A stretch of 64,000 bases of DNA from Erysipelatoclostridium sp. AM42-17 (GTDB lineage: Bacteria > Bacillota_I > Bacilli_A > Erysipelotrichales > Coprobacillaceae), in contig NZ_QUIN01000002.1 of NCBI RefSeq assembly GCF_003480255.1, positions 111,347-175,346 of the forward strand. Direction: 5' to 3'. Under the pieces are notes generated by a model. The model made no database searches. It was not told where the DNA came from and saw nothing but the letters and a program-made list of their open reading frames with translations. Below, in pieces: positions 8,549-17,368 of this stretch; position 1 is the stretch's first letter; each line of letters begins with the position of its first letter. A program made the translations under genes and the position numbers.

Positions 8549-9655
8549 TTATGAAATCACATATTTTATTTTTAAATTATTTAGAGTTGTTTGATAGTTT
8601 AAGTAATGATCCTGTTGTAATCTACCAACAACAATACCAGGAAGAATATCGATTTTTTTAGCAAATTCATTAATGGAATTTGCAGTAAATTTTCCTTTAT
8701 TCTCTTTAACAAATTCAAGATATTCATTTTCTGGAATCAGTGTATTTCTTGAAAATAAGTCTGCTTCTTTTTCCAACTTTTGAATTAAATCATTTGTTTC
8801 TAATTCTTCTTTATATTTGTCACTTACAAGGGTCACTTTTATTCTTTTTTGTAACACGTGACCTAATTCATGAAATAATGCAAACCAAAAAGTATCTGCA
8901 TATTTTCTCCTATCATTTAATGCTAAAACTACTTTCTCTTTATTAAGCCATTTGACTGCACCGTTAACACCACAATTTTTAAGATTTGGAAGCAAAACAA
9001 GAGCAACACCACATTTTGAAAGTAATTCCTTCAATCTAGGATAAAAATCTTTTGGGTTATCGTTAGTCATACTTCTTATTTCAGCAATTGACGAAGATAA
9101 TTTTGATTCATCATATGGTTCAACATCCATAATTGATCCAATATTTATAGCAGTTTGAACCCACGCATTTGCATTAATTATATTAATATCTTTAACCTCT
9201 GATACACTTGTTCTATATTGTACCAAAAAATCTCTTTGACTTAAAACATGTAATGAAGCAACCTTAAAATAACAACGTAATTCTCTCACTTTTTCAGTGG
9301 TATCTCGTGTTGATTTAACTAATCCTAGATCAACCCAAAATTTATAATCAAGTTGTTTAACAAGATGACATTCTTCTTCAATAGCTTTTCTATTTTCGAT
9401 TTCAATCTTCTTTTCAATATATCTTTGATTAAGATTAAGCCACATTGTAGTCGAAGTTCCAAAAACAGTAGCTAATTTTTGTACTAATTCTTCAGTAAGA
9501 TTTATCTTTCCATTCACTAACTCACTCATATATTTTGGCGTTATTTGAAGTCGTTTAGCCAACTCTTCCTGTGTAATACCTTGATCATCAATATAATCTT
9601 TTATATAGTAACCTGGATGAAATGTTATTAATTCTTCATATTCAATCTTATTCAT
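8549..9655 (-). CDS. HigA-like antitoxin with XRE HTH and ImmA/IrrE-type peptidase domain
   Basis: 368 residues in two parts. Residues about 10-75 are an XRE/HigA helix-turn-helix (GYYIKDYIDDQGITQEELAKR, KYMSELVNGKINLTEE). The C-terminal half is an ImmA/IrrE (DUF955-like) zinc peptidase domain with the intact motif FHELGHVLQ. It lies 73 bases after a RelE/HigB-like toxin gene, so it should be the antitoxin and autorepressor of a HigBA-type module. The peptidase domain could be a regulated-proteolysis switch as in phage ImmR/ImmA systems; that is inference. Confidence 0.85.
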   Translation of the reverse strand: MNKIEYEELITFHPGYYIKDYIDDQGITQEELAKRLQITPKYMSELVNGKINLTEELVQKLATVFGTSTTMWLNLNQRYIEKKIEIENRKAIEEECHLVKQLDYKFWVDLGLVKSTRDTTEKVRELRCYFKVASLHVLSQRDFLVQYRTSVSEVKDINIINANAWVQTAINIGSIMDVEPYDESKLSSSIAEIRSMTNDNPKDFYPRLKELLSKCGVALVLLPNLKNCGVNGAVKWLNKEKVVLALNDRRKYADTFWFALFHELGHVLQKRIKVTLVSDKYKEELETNDLIQKLEKEADLFSRNTLIPENEYLEFVKENKGKFTANSINEFAKKIDILPGIVVGRLQQDHYLNYQTTLNNLKIKYVIS

Positions 9656-9728
9656 AATGATTAGACACCTCCCATGCTATTATTATTTCTGTAGATTTAT
9701 AAATTTTATTCATATCCTCGTCTTTGTA

Positions 9729-10007
9729 TTAATTTCCATTTTTATCTACAGGAATAATTATTAAACGATACCCTGTACTACGTCCTGCAATATCTAAAGC
9801 ATATTGTCCTTTTCTTTTTCCTTTTAGAGGATGTAAATGATAAATTTTCATTTCTGCTATATCTTGTAAATTATCTGAACTTTCAATCAAATTTACTAAT
9901 GCATGAAGTTTTTCTGCAATCTTTGCAGGTAAGTCTTTTTTTGCCTTTTTAAAATTAGTGCAAAGTTTCTTCACATTATTATCATGATATTGAATCTTTA
10001 TAGTCAC
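9729..10007 (-). CDS. RelE/HigB-like toxin
   Basis: About 92 residues from the GTG at 10007. An AGAAAGGAGG Shine-Dalgarno ends only two bases before it, so an ATA at 10001 is an alternative; the longer frame opening at 10082 begins upstream of the predicted promoter -10 and cannot be right. The protein has the RelE/ParE-fold signature: NVKKLCTNFKKAKKDLP, HPLKGKRKGQYALDI and the end GRSTGYRLIIIPV. Toxins of this type cut mRNA on the ribosome. Toxin-first order matches higBA operons. Confidence 0.82.
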   Translation of the reverse strand: MTIKIQYHDNNVKKLCTNFKKAKKDLPAKIAEKLHALVNLIESSDNLQDIAEMKIYHLHPLKGKRKGQYALDIAGRSTGYRLIIIPVDKNGN

Positions 10008-10021
10008 ATCCTCCTTTCTGT

Positions 10022-10082
10022 AAAAAATTACCAAAAAGGTAATTTTTTTCTTTATAATACCATTACTAAACCAATAATTCAA
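10022..10082 (-). promoter_or_regulatory. Autoregulated promoter and operator of the toxin-antitoxin operon
   Basis: On the minus strand TTGAAT (10082-10077), exactly 17 bases, then TATTAT (10059-10054). Right after the -10, covering the expected start point, is an 11-bp inverted repeat AAAAAATTACC / GGTAATTTTTT (10022-10048). A palindrome over the start site is what an autorepressing antitoxin would bind. Confidence 0.65.
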
Positions 10083-10132
10083 TCATTTTCTTTATTACAA
10101 TTTATTAAAAATATTTATCATTGAATAAAAAA

Positions 10133-10157
10133 ATAAGTGCAACCTAGTTGCACTTAT
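10133..10157 (-). terminator. Intrinsic terminator of the LCP/beta-helix operon
   Basis: Perfect ATAAGTGCAAC / GTTGCACTTAT stem (11 bp, 3-base loop) followed by TTTTTTATT in the minus direction, 7 bases beyond the stop of the downstream gene. Confidence 0.9.
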
Positions 10158-10163
10158 AAATAA

Positions 10164-10826
10164 TTATTTCTTTTTAACAATATCATTTAAATCTTTAAAG
10201 ATAGAATGATCAGGAATGACACCTCTTACTCTAGAAAGAGGATAAATGTTAGTATGTCTACCAATGACTGTACCAGGATTTAATACACTATTACATCCTA
10301 CTTCTACATAGTCTCCTAACATAGCTCCCATCTTCTTTAATCCTGTTTCGATTGATTCTTGATTGAATCGATCTTTAACAACAACCAAAGTTTTATCACT
10401 TTTAACATTACTTGTTATTGATCCTGCACCCATATGTGATTTATATCCTAAAATAGAATCACCTACATAGTTATAATGAGGTACTTGTACACTATCAAAG
10501 ATAATGACATTCTTTAATTCTACCGAATTACCAATAACACAATCTTGACCGACTAAAGCACTTCCTCTAACAAAAGCACCATGTCTTACTTCTGTTCTAG
10601 CACCAATAATACATGGTGCTCCTAAATAAGCACTATCAAACACTTTAGCATCTTTATGAACCCATACATGTTCACTTACTTCTTGATAATCATCACCTAA
10701 TGATTTACCTAATTCTATAATAAAGTCTTTAATATCTTTTAAAGCTTGCCAAGGGTATTCATATTTTTCTAATAAAGGACGAGCTTGGCTATGATTTAAA
10801 TCATATAAATCTTCTATTTTATACAT
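10164..10826 (-). CDS. Left-handed beta-helix (hexapeptide repeat) nucleotidyl/acyltransferase-like protein
   Basis: About 220 residues. A short helical N-terminus (MYKIEDLYDLNHSQARPLLE) is followed by hexapeptide repeats forming a left-handed beta helix (HVWVHKDAKV, YLGAPCIIGARTEVRHGAFV, ALVGQDCVIG, CNSVLNPGTVIGRHTNIYP). This resembles the C-terminal half of GlmU-type UDP-GlcNAc pyrophosphorylases but lacks the uridylyltransferase domain. The ATG at 10826 has AAGAAGG at 8 bases and is preferred over the ATG at 10850. It follows the LCP gene closely (one operon), suggesting a role in envelope sugar metabolism. Confidence 0.75.
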   Translation of the reverse strand: MYKIEDLYDLNHSQARPLLEKYEYPWQALKDIKDFIIELGKSLGDDYQEVSEHVWVHKDAKVFDSAYLGAPCIIGARTEVRHGAFVRGSALVGQDCVIGNSVELKNVIIFDSVQVPHYNYVGDSILGYKSHMGAGSITSNVKSDKTLVVVKDRFNQESIETGLKKMGAMLGDYVEVGCNSVLNPGTVIGRHTNIYPLSRVRGVIPDHSIFKDLNDIVKKK

Positions 10827-10839
10827 TTTTATTACCTTC

Positions 10840-12312
10840 TTATTTACCATTTAATACATCTTTAATTGCTTTTGTATTTTCACTTACACTTATTGCATCT
10901 GGAATCATGTAATAGAGATTACTTGATGGCATATAAGCTCCACCTGTTTGAGTTACACCTTTTCCAGTAAATTGTTTTTGAGTGAAAGTCCAAGCAGCAT
11001 TATCATTGATTTGCATTTTAATTAAATCAGTAATGTCATTAGATTCCATGTTTGTTTCAAAACATCCCGTAATCGCATTTAACACACTAGAATAATTTTT
11101 AATAATAGCAGGTGACATCATTTTATTTAACATCGCCATTAAAACATCTTGTTGATGTTTTACACGCATGTTATCACCTTCAACAAATGAATGTCTTTCT
11201 CGAGAATAAGCTAGTGCTTGATCCCCATTCATATTTTGTTGACCAATAGTATAAGTATAACCACCAGCACTAAAATTACGATCTACATCAACAGTAATCC
11301 CACCTAAAGCATCAACCATGGTTGTAAGTGAAGTAAAGTTAACACGAGCATAGTAGTTAATATCAACACCTAAATAATTTTGAATTGTTTTCACTGTATT
11401 TTCAGGTCCAGCAATACCTGAGTGTGTTAACTTATCACTAGCACCCATATTAGCTAAAGGAACATAATAATCTCTTGGAATAGAACTTAATAATATTTTC
11501 TTAGTATTTGGATTTACTGTCATGATCATATTAACATCTGATCTTGCTACAGTTGAAATAGCTCCATAAGTATCAATACCAGAAATATAAACTGTAAATG
11601 GGGTATTGGTTACTGATACACGATTAGAGAAATCTTTAACTTTAACTTTAACATCGGCTGTCCAGATTTCTTTAGTTTCATTTTCAAAGTCAGGATGATT
11701 TTCTTCAAACATTCCATTTAATGCTGTATTCACTAAAATAGCATTAACAGTATGATTATATAAATCATCACCTAAATTAGCATAAGAAATCACTGAATCA
11801 TAAGAAATACTTGATTCTTTTTCTTGTGCTTGTTTAATAACTTTATTCATATCATCTTTATTATCATTTTGTAAGCAATATTCAATTGATTCATTTTGTA
11901 AATCTTTTAAACTATTAATCTTACTGCTTTTTAAAACAACAATTGCATAATGAGTTGATTTTGTATTCGCACCAGTAATATCATCTAAAGCCGAATTACC
12001 TTTACTTACCATGACTGATCCAAAGATCATTAAAATACTTAATAATAAACTTATAATCTTTCCTACAATCTCTCTTGGTTTAGTACGATGTACATGATGG
12101 TGATGTCCCTCTCCATCATGATGACGTCTTTTCTTTGTTTTCATTAAAGCAAATGTAACTAAACATAATAAAGCTAAAAGCATGACAAGAATAGCTGTAT
12201 AAACTGTTGGTATCACATTTAACTTAACAATAAAAAATAAGAATACACATGTTGAAATGACTTGTAAACCAAGGATTACAGGCCAAGATATCACTTTCTT
12301 TACTTTATCCAT
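10840..12312 (-). CDS. LytR-CpsA-Psr (LCP) family cell-envelope glycopolymer ligase
   Basis: 490 residues. Two N-terminal membrane segments (about 10-55) are followed by a short linker, a third segment (about 85-105) and an extracellular LCP domain with DVNMIMTVNPNTKKILLSSI-PRDYYV, GVDINYYARVNF, DALGGITVDVDR and AYSRERHSF-EGDNMRVKHQQ. The arginines that bind polyprenyl pyrophosphate are present. LCP proteins attach teichoic acids or capsule to peptidoglycan. The linker between membrane segments is histidine-rich (HHDGEGHHHHVHR), which is unusual. The first gene of a two-gene operon with the beta-helix protein. Confidence 0.9.
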   Translation of the reverse strand: MDKVKKVISWPVILGLQVISTCVFLFFIVKLNVIPTVYTAILVMLLALLCLVTFALMKTKKRRHHDGEGHHHHVHRTKPREIVGKIISLLLSILMIFGSVMVSKGNSALDDITGANTKSTHYAIVVLKSSKINSLKDLQNESIEYCLQNDNKDDMNKVIKQAQEKESSISYDSVISYANLGDDLYNHTVNAILVNTALNGMFEENHPDFENETKEIWTADVKVKVKDFSNRVSVTNTPFTVYISGIDTYGAISTVARSDVNMIMTVNPNTKKILLSSIPRDYYVPLANMGASDKLTHSGIAGPENTVKTIQNYLGVDINYYARVNFTSLTTMVDALGGITVDVDRNFSAGGYTYTIGQQNMNGDQALAYSRERHSFVEGDNMRVKHQQDVLMAMLNKMMSPAIIKNYSSVLNAITGCFETNMESNDITDLIKMQINDNAAWTFTQKQFTGKGVTQTGGAYMPSSNLYYMIPDAISVSENTKAIKDVLNGK

Positions 12313-12453
12313 AAATACCTCTACTTTCTTGCTTCAAATTATATAACTTTTATAGGTGTTTTTCTACATGAATGTATGAAAAAACATTGCAAGTAGCAGT
12401 GTTTGACAAATTAATACAATATCATGACATATTATTTAGATAAACAGTGAATA

Positions 12454-12717
12454 TTAATTACATTCTTTTCTAAAATAGGCATTATTACGTTTTTCTACTT
12501 TGTAATAAATCTTTAAAGCATCTTCTCTATATTCTGGACTATCTGGTGTATCTCCAAAATAACTTATATACCATTGATCAACAACTTTTAAAAACCAGTT
12601 TGTATCAGGTAATTGACATTGTGCTTTAACAAATGTACCAAAATCTTTTTTTACTCCCTGATAAACACCTGGTGATTTTATTTTAACACCATACTTTAAA
12701 AAATAACGATTTATTTT
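12454..12717 (-). pseudogene. Start-less gene remnant at the edge of the accessory island
   Basis: An 87-codon open frame on the minus strand ending at a TAA (12454-12456) and with a stop directly before it; it contains no ATG, GTG or TTG. The translation has ordered, protein-like composition (GVKIKSPGVYQGVKKDFGTF, WFLKVVDQWYISYFGDTPDS). I do not recognise the family. It reads as the C-terminal end of a gene whose front was lost, probably when the neighbouring island was inserted. Could still be noise. Confidence 0.5.
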
Positions 12718-12757
12718 TTAATAAAAACTTTCTAATTAAAATTTGATTTTAGTTATA

Positions 12758-14247
12758 CTATACATCATTTTTATAATTATTAATTATATCCATACATTGA
12801 TCAAACAAAATATCATTATTTATAATTATAACAAATAATGATGTTTTTGCTCTTGTTATAGCTTGATAAAGCATTTGAGCACCGTAATTCCCAGAATCCC
12901 ATATTCCTGCATCTAATCGATCTCCTATATAATTAAATTTGGCATCAATTATAACTGCCACCTTTTCAAATTCTTGACCAATAACCTGATGAGAATTACC
13001 AAGAGAAACACTATTCAAACGTGTAAAAATAGAATCACGATATATACTTGGGGTGTAATTAATAAAATTCCATCCTTGCCTTTTTAAATATTTCAAAAAA
13101 GTTTCGGTATCTTTGTATGTTTTAAATTTTGTTAAATAAACATTTTCATAATTCATCTCCATATGTTTATGACTTTTATCAAACAAATTATCAACAAAAA
13201 AATAAATTTCCTTATTTGCTCGTATTCTCCCTTTAATTTTATATTCTTTAATGACATAATCTTTAATCAGTTCTATTGAATTAGAATTTTTTTCTTTAGC
13301 ATTCATTGTTTGCAAAGGATCATATGAAAAGATTCCACAAATTTTATTTTCTTTCATTTTTTCAAAAATAAAATTTAGCTGTCCTTCATCTATTCTCTGT
13401 ACCTCATCTAATACAATAATATCTGTTTTATCGTAAGGAATATTTTCATAATTTTTAATTGGAAATATCTGCCAATTTTTTTCATTCAATGCATTGTGTC
13501 CTTCATTTAACATTCCACAATGTATAACAACCACTTGATTATCCCTCATATATTCTTTTGCTATGTCGTAAATTAATAAAGTCTTACCACAGCCTGCGGG
13601 TCCTGTAATACTTACTGATTTTTCTTCTTTACCTTCTAATATTTGTAAAATATCTTTTTTATATTTACTTGTTGATCAGTTAAAAAATATTCGTCATTTA
13701 AAAATTCATTCATCTTATTAAATGGCGATACTAAAAATTTTGATGGTTCAAACATGTCATCAATGCCTTTATCTATTAACATTTCTTGATTTTGTAAATT
13801 TATATTTAGATCATCAAATTTTATAATTTGCAAACTATCATCTTCTGAATGATATTCATATAATATATTATTACAAGTTATATAGCAAAATGTATATACC
13901 TGTTTATTTAATGCTTTTAAATAGTAATTATTTTGCTTTAGTTGTTTCTTTATTTTATCCTCATTTGCCTCTCGTTTTAGTTCTATATTAATAACACTAT
14001 TTTCTCCTATCCTTAATAGATCAAATTCTTTTGATATTTGTGGTATAGTATAATTCCAAAAATAATGGTCATATAGTGTATAATTATTAAATTTTGAATT
14101 CAAAACGAACTTCCTTAAATCATCTTCTTCACTACTTCTAACATTACTCTTTTCCTTATGAGATTCACATACGTTATATCTTTTTAAATCCCTTTCGTCT
14201 AAATCTTCACAAGTTGCACAATGTGTAACTATATTAATTGCTCTCAT
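12758..14247 (-). CDS. PD-(D/E)XK-like nuclease / SF1 (DUF2075-like) helicase, split by a -1 frameshift
   Basis: Two minus-strand frames (14247-13636 and 13654-12758) form one 496-residue protein if the ribosome slips -1 at A AAA AAG (13660-13654). The first part has a Cys/His cluster (HCATC, CESH, residues 9-30) that may bind zinc, then FDLLRI followed by VINIELK, a PD-(D/E)XK nuclease pattern. The second part has Walker A GPAGCGKT, Walker B IIVLDE, SYDPLQTM, IGQEFEKV and YQAITRAKTSL, the SF1 helicase motif set of the DUF2075/Schlafen-like group. Last gene of the accessory operon, 22 bases after the dGTPase gene. Either a programmed frameshift, a phase-variable A6 tract or a recent mutation. 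Confidence 0.72.
13654..13660 (-). other. A AAA AAG slippery heptamer joining nuclease and helicase frames
   Basis: In the zero frame the codons are ATA AAA AAG ATA, so the heptamer is in the exact X-XXY-YYZ phase used for bacterial -1 frameshifting (dnaX, many IS elements). A -1 slip continues directly into GAT ATT TTA, the helicase frame. The zero-frame stop TAG comes five codons later. I see no strong downstream hairpin; only an AT-rich ATATTT/AAATAT stem follows. Confidence 0.5.
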
Positions 14248-14269
14248 ATATATATCCTCTTATATTAAA

Positions 14270-16153
14270 TCATTTTAATTTTTCATACTCATTTAATGCA
14301 TACCCATCTGTCATCCCCGCAATATAATCAGTTATTGATCGAATTAATATTCTTCTTTTTTCATAAACTATAACATCATTTTCATTAAGATTTTCATTAC
14401 AATCATTAAGATATCTGTCTATAATTTTTTCATTGATTTCTTGCTTTGTAATTATTTCAATCTCATCATTTATTAAATCTATATCACCATCTCCCAAAAA
14501 AACTGCACTATTAGAAACGCCAACATTCTCATGTCTTAACATTTCTAAAAAAATCTTACGCTGTGTTCCCTCATGCAATAATCTAGGATTATTATAATAG
14601 CAAGAAAATAATTTGGTTATAATAACACTTGCATTATAATCAGCACTTGCAACAGTTGTATTACAAATAACTTTTTTTTGTACTACTTTTTCTAAATACT
14701 TATTAATTTTTTCATCATCATCAGAAAATCTAATTGCAGGCAATTTTTGACTATATAATTCACTGTCATTTTGACTTAAATTTTCTAAAGATGAATCTAT
14801 AACATGTTGAGTAAAATAATTAACAATTATAGAAACAATTTTTGAAATTTTTAATTTATTTTTATCAACTATTAAGCAACTTTTTTCTATTAATTGACAT
14901 TCTTTTGTAATCTTATGTAATAAATCATTACATTTATTTATTTTTAATCTGTCTTTTAATTCATTTATGGTCATTACTCCGGATGTGAGCGCATCATCTA
15001 CATCATGGCCTCTTTGTGCAATTTCATCAGCAATAGCTACAACCTGTCCCTCTAATGAAGAACAAATAGGATCATCAATAAATATTTTATCAATATATTC
15101 TTTGGATACAAAATCATTTATATTGATATTTGATTTCAATTTAGTATGTTTTAAAACACCTTCAACAACTTGAGCACATACATTTAGTCCTGGATATTTT
15201 ACTGATTTTTCTTCAATTTTCGTTAAAATTTTAGCACTTTGATAATTATGTTTAAATCCTCCAAACCATCTATTTTTAAACATATTTTGTGTTGCTGGTA
15301 TTCCAACATCAATCTTTCCACACAAAATTCTATCAAGAGTTCTTTCACCTTGATGACCAAACGGCGTATGTCCTAAATCATGTGCTACTGCAATTGCTTC
15401 TGTTAAATCTAAATTTAAATCTAACGCATAAGCTATAGCTTTAGCTATTTGGTTAACCTCTAATGTATGTGTCATTCTTGTTCTATAATAATCTCCTTTT
15501 TTTGTAGTAAAAACTTGTGTTTTGTCTACTAATCTTCTAAAGGACATACAACTAACAATACTTTCTCTATCATTTTGGAAATTTGTTTTTCTTTTATCTA
15601 TATCATTATTAAAATATAATCGTATAGCCTGATTATCATTCTGAGCCAATTTATGTAAATTGTTATTTTCAACATATAAATTATTCTCTATATTAGAAAG
15701 CAAACATTCATTGTCCTTATTCTCAACAACATAAATTCTTTCTCTTAATTCTTCATATAAAGTTTTCATTTCATTTGCTAAAACATAGCATCCATCATCA
15801 AAATCCGCCTCTAAATCTAAATCAATTTTATCTATCAGACTTTTAATAACTCTATCATGATATTTACTTTCTAGATGTATCATATTTTTATAAACAATAT
15901 TATGTTGTTCATTAAAGCGTATCAATTTTCCAATAAATATATCATTAATATCTCTGTCTTTTGCATTTTTATATGTAATAAATAAAATTACATTATTCCT
16001 TTCTAAATTTGTACTGTCTTCTACATTGTCTTTCATTTTTATATTGTAATAACGTTCAATTTTTTTGTCATAACTTTCTTTTGCAAACTTATATATATCA
16101 TTGTTATCATTATTATTTTTTATAATAAATACTTTACCCATTATATTCATCAT
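14270..16153 (-). CDS. dGTPase-like HD-domain triphosphohydrolase with unique N-terminal extension
   Basis: 627 residues. From about residue 175 it is a typical deoxynucleoside triphosphate triphosphohydrolase: SFRRLVDKTQVF, the first metal His in RMTHTLEV (229), AHDLGHTPFGHQGE (HD at 258-259), and GHDVDDAL. Such enzymes hydrolyse dGTP/dNTP to deoxynucleoside plus tripolyphosphate and can starve phage replication. The first 170 residues do not belong to the standard family and are unrecognised, asparagine- and charge-rich. AAAGG lies just before three candidate starts (16153, 16150, 16141). It is followed closely by the nuclease-helicase gene and preceded by HEPN genes. Confidence 0.85.
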   Translation of the reverse strand: MMNIMGKVFIIKNNNDNNDIYKFAKESYDKKIERYYNIKMKDNVEDSTNLERNNVILFITYKNAKDRDINDIFIGKLIRFNEQHNIVYKNMIHLESKYHDRVIKSLIDKIDLDLEADFDDGCYVLANEMKTLYEELRERIYVVENKDNECLLSNIENNLYVENNNLHKLAQNDNQAIRLYFNNDIDKRKTNFQNDRESIVSCMSFRRLVDKTQVFTTKKGDYYRTRMTHTLEVNQIAKAIAYALDLNLDLTEAIAVAHDLGHTPFGHQGERTLDRILCGKIDVGIPATQNMFKNRWFGGFKHNYQSAKILTKIEEKSVKYPGLNVCAQVVEGVLKHTKLKSNININDFVSKEYIDKIFIDDPICSSLEGQVVAIADEIAQRGHDVDDALTSGVMTINELKDRLKINKCNDLLHKITKECQLIEKSCLIVDKNKLKISKIVSIIVNYFTQHVIDSSLENLSQNDSELYSQKLPAIRFSDDDEKINKYLEKVVQKKVICNTTVASADYNASVIITKLFSCYYNNPRLLHEGTQRKIFLEMLRHENVGVSNSAVFLGDGDIDLINDEIEIITKQEINEKIIDRYLNDCNENLNENDVIVYEKRRILIRSITDYIAGMTDGYALNEYEKLK

Positions 16154-16341
16154 CCTTTAAAATCTTCATAATATGATAAGAACTGTCATTAAAATAATAA
16201 AATTAGAACTTTTTATTTTCCATTATTATGCGTATATGCACATATTTACTGCATGAACGACATTTAACTAATTAATGTTCTATTTATTAAAATGACTATT
16301 GAATTATTCAAAACTAACAAGTTATTTTGTACATGTATCTG

Positions 16342-16806
16342 CTATTTTTTTATTAAATCTATTCGTTCTATTTTGATACTATCAATTTTCTTTAACTCTT
16401 CTTCATACAAACTAGCTAATTGTATTGTTATATATTTTATAATTTGCATATCCTCTTTATCAATTTGAATTTTATTAATGTCATTATTATAATGCATTAT
16501 TTTATTCCTAATCCCATCATCTTTAAAATATTTTTCCAGTTTTTTTATTAAACTATTACCTAATATTTCTTTCGTCTTTTCTTGATGCAATAATGAATTA
16601 ACTGTTCTAATTGTACCTTGATCTTTATGCTCTATATTTACCAAAGAGGTTAGATCTAATAATTCAATAACTAATCTTTCAATCAACGGAAAAAAATAAT
16701 ACAACACTGCAATGTTATTAGATTTAAAAAGTAAAATATCATCTTCATGAATAAAATTATCTAGTTCTTTAGTATGGCATTTTTGAAAAAAATCATCATA
16801 AAACAT
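16342..16806 (-). CDS. Small HEPN-domain protein (RNase-like, RNxxxH)
   Basis: 154 residues, all helical by composition. It carries an intact Rx4-6H catalytic motif, R100-N-K-I-M-H105 in GIRNKIMHYN, preceded by an acidic helix PLIERLVIELLDL (residues 40-52) as in HEPN ribonucleases. HEPN proteins are metal-independent RNases or AMPylation targets in toxin-antitoxin and abortive-infection systems. The start at 16806 has AGAGGT at 8 bases and overlaps the upstream gene by 11 bases. Family assignment rests on motif and fold pattern, not on a search. Confidence 0.65.
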   Translation of the reverse strand: MFYDDFFQKCHTKELDNFIHEDDILLFKSNNIAVLYYFFPLIERLVIELLDLTSLVNIEHKDQGTIRTVNSLLHQEKTKEILGNSLIKKLEKYFKDDGIRNKIMHYNNDINKIQIDKEDMQIIKYITIQLASLYEEELKKIDSIKIERIDLIKK

Positions 16807-17368
16807 ATTTAATTACCTCTTCTATTCTTTCTTTATCCACATTACTTGCAAGATTTGCTTCATTTTTTAATAAATAGTTTCCATTATTATCACAATTATA
16901 CCGTAATGATGTATAGTTATTATTTATATTTTTATAAACATCTATTAACATAATTCTTTTCTCTAATTCTAAAAGTTTTTTTATTTTTAAAAAACGTTTA
17001 TCCTGATTTTTTTCTAGAAATCGAAAAAATTCATATAAATCATGACCAATAAAACTAAGTTTAAAGAAAGAATTTTCATTTTTGTAATGTACATCTTTTA
17101 TCACATCTTTAAAATGATTTATATTGCAACATCTTATCACTTCAGACTTTATGTATATTTCAACAGTAACAAACATTATATATAATAATATTGATTTATT
17201 ATTGGTACATTTAATAGTATTTGTTAAAGTTTTTTTCCAATCTAAGTATTGCTGACGAAATACTTCATAGATTTCATTAGTTTTATTTATTTCATTTTCT
17301 ATTATTTTGTCTGACAAAGAAGAAAAATTTTCAATCATATTTGGATCAATTTTAATTTTTCTTTTCAT
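16796..17368 (-). CDS. HEPN-like helical protein without the catalytic RxxxxH
   Basis: About 190 residues from the ATG at 17368 (TAGGTGA just upstream; GTG at 17377 is the longer option). It is helical, with IYIKSEVIR, IGHDLYEFFRF (about residue 111) and SLRYN (about 158), the GHDL...RY layout common in HEPN proteins of the AbiV/DUF86 kind. The RxxxxH motif is absent, so it may be an inactive partner or regulator of the two active-looking HEPN neighbours. It overlaps the upstream gene by 17 bases and the downstream one by 11, which implies translational coupling and a complex. Confidence 0.5.
   Translation of the reverse strand: MKRKIKIDPNMIENFSSLSDKIIENEINKTNEIYEVFRQQYLDWKKTLTNTIKCTNNKSILLYIMFVTVEIYIKSEVIRCCNINHFKDVIKDVHYKNENSFFKLSFIGHDLYEFFRFLEKNQDKRFLKIKKLLELEKRIMLIDVYKNINNNYTSLRYNCDNNGNYLLKNEANLASNVDKERIEEVIKYVL

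Noticed and set aside
10008..10082. Longer N-terminus for the RelE-like toxin
   Set aside because: Those codons overlap the promoter and operator, and the extra residues are not part of the toxin fold.
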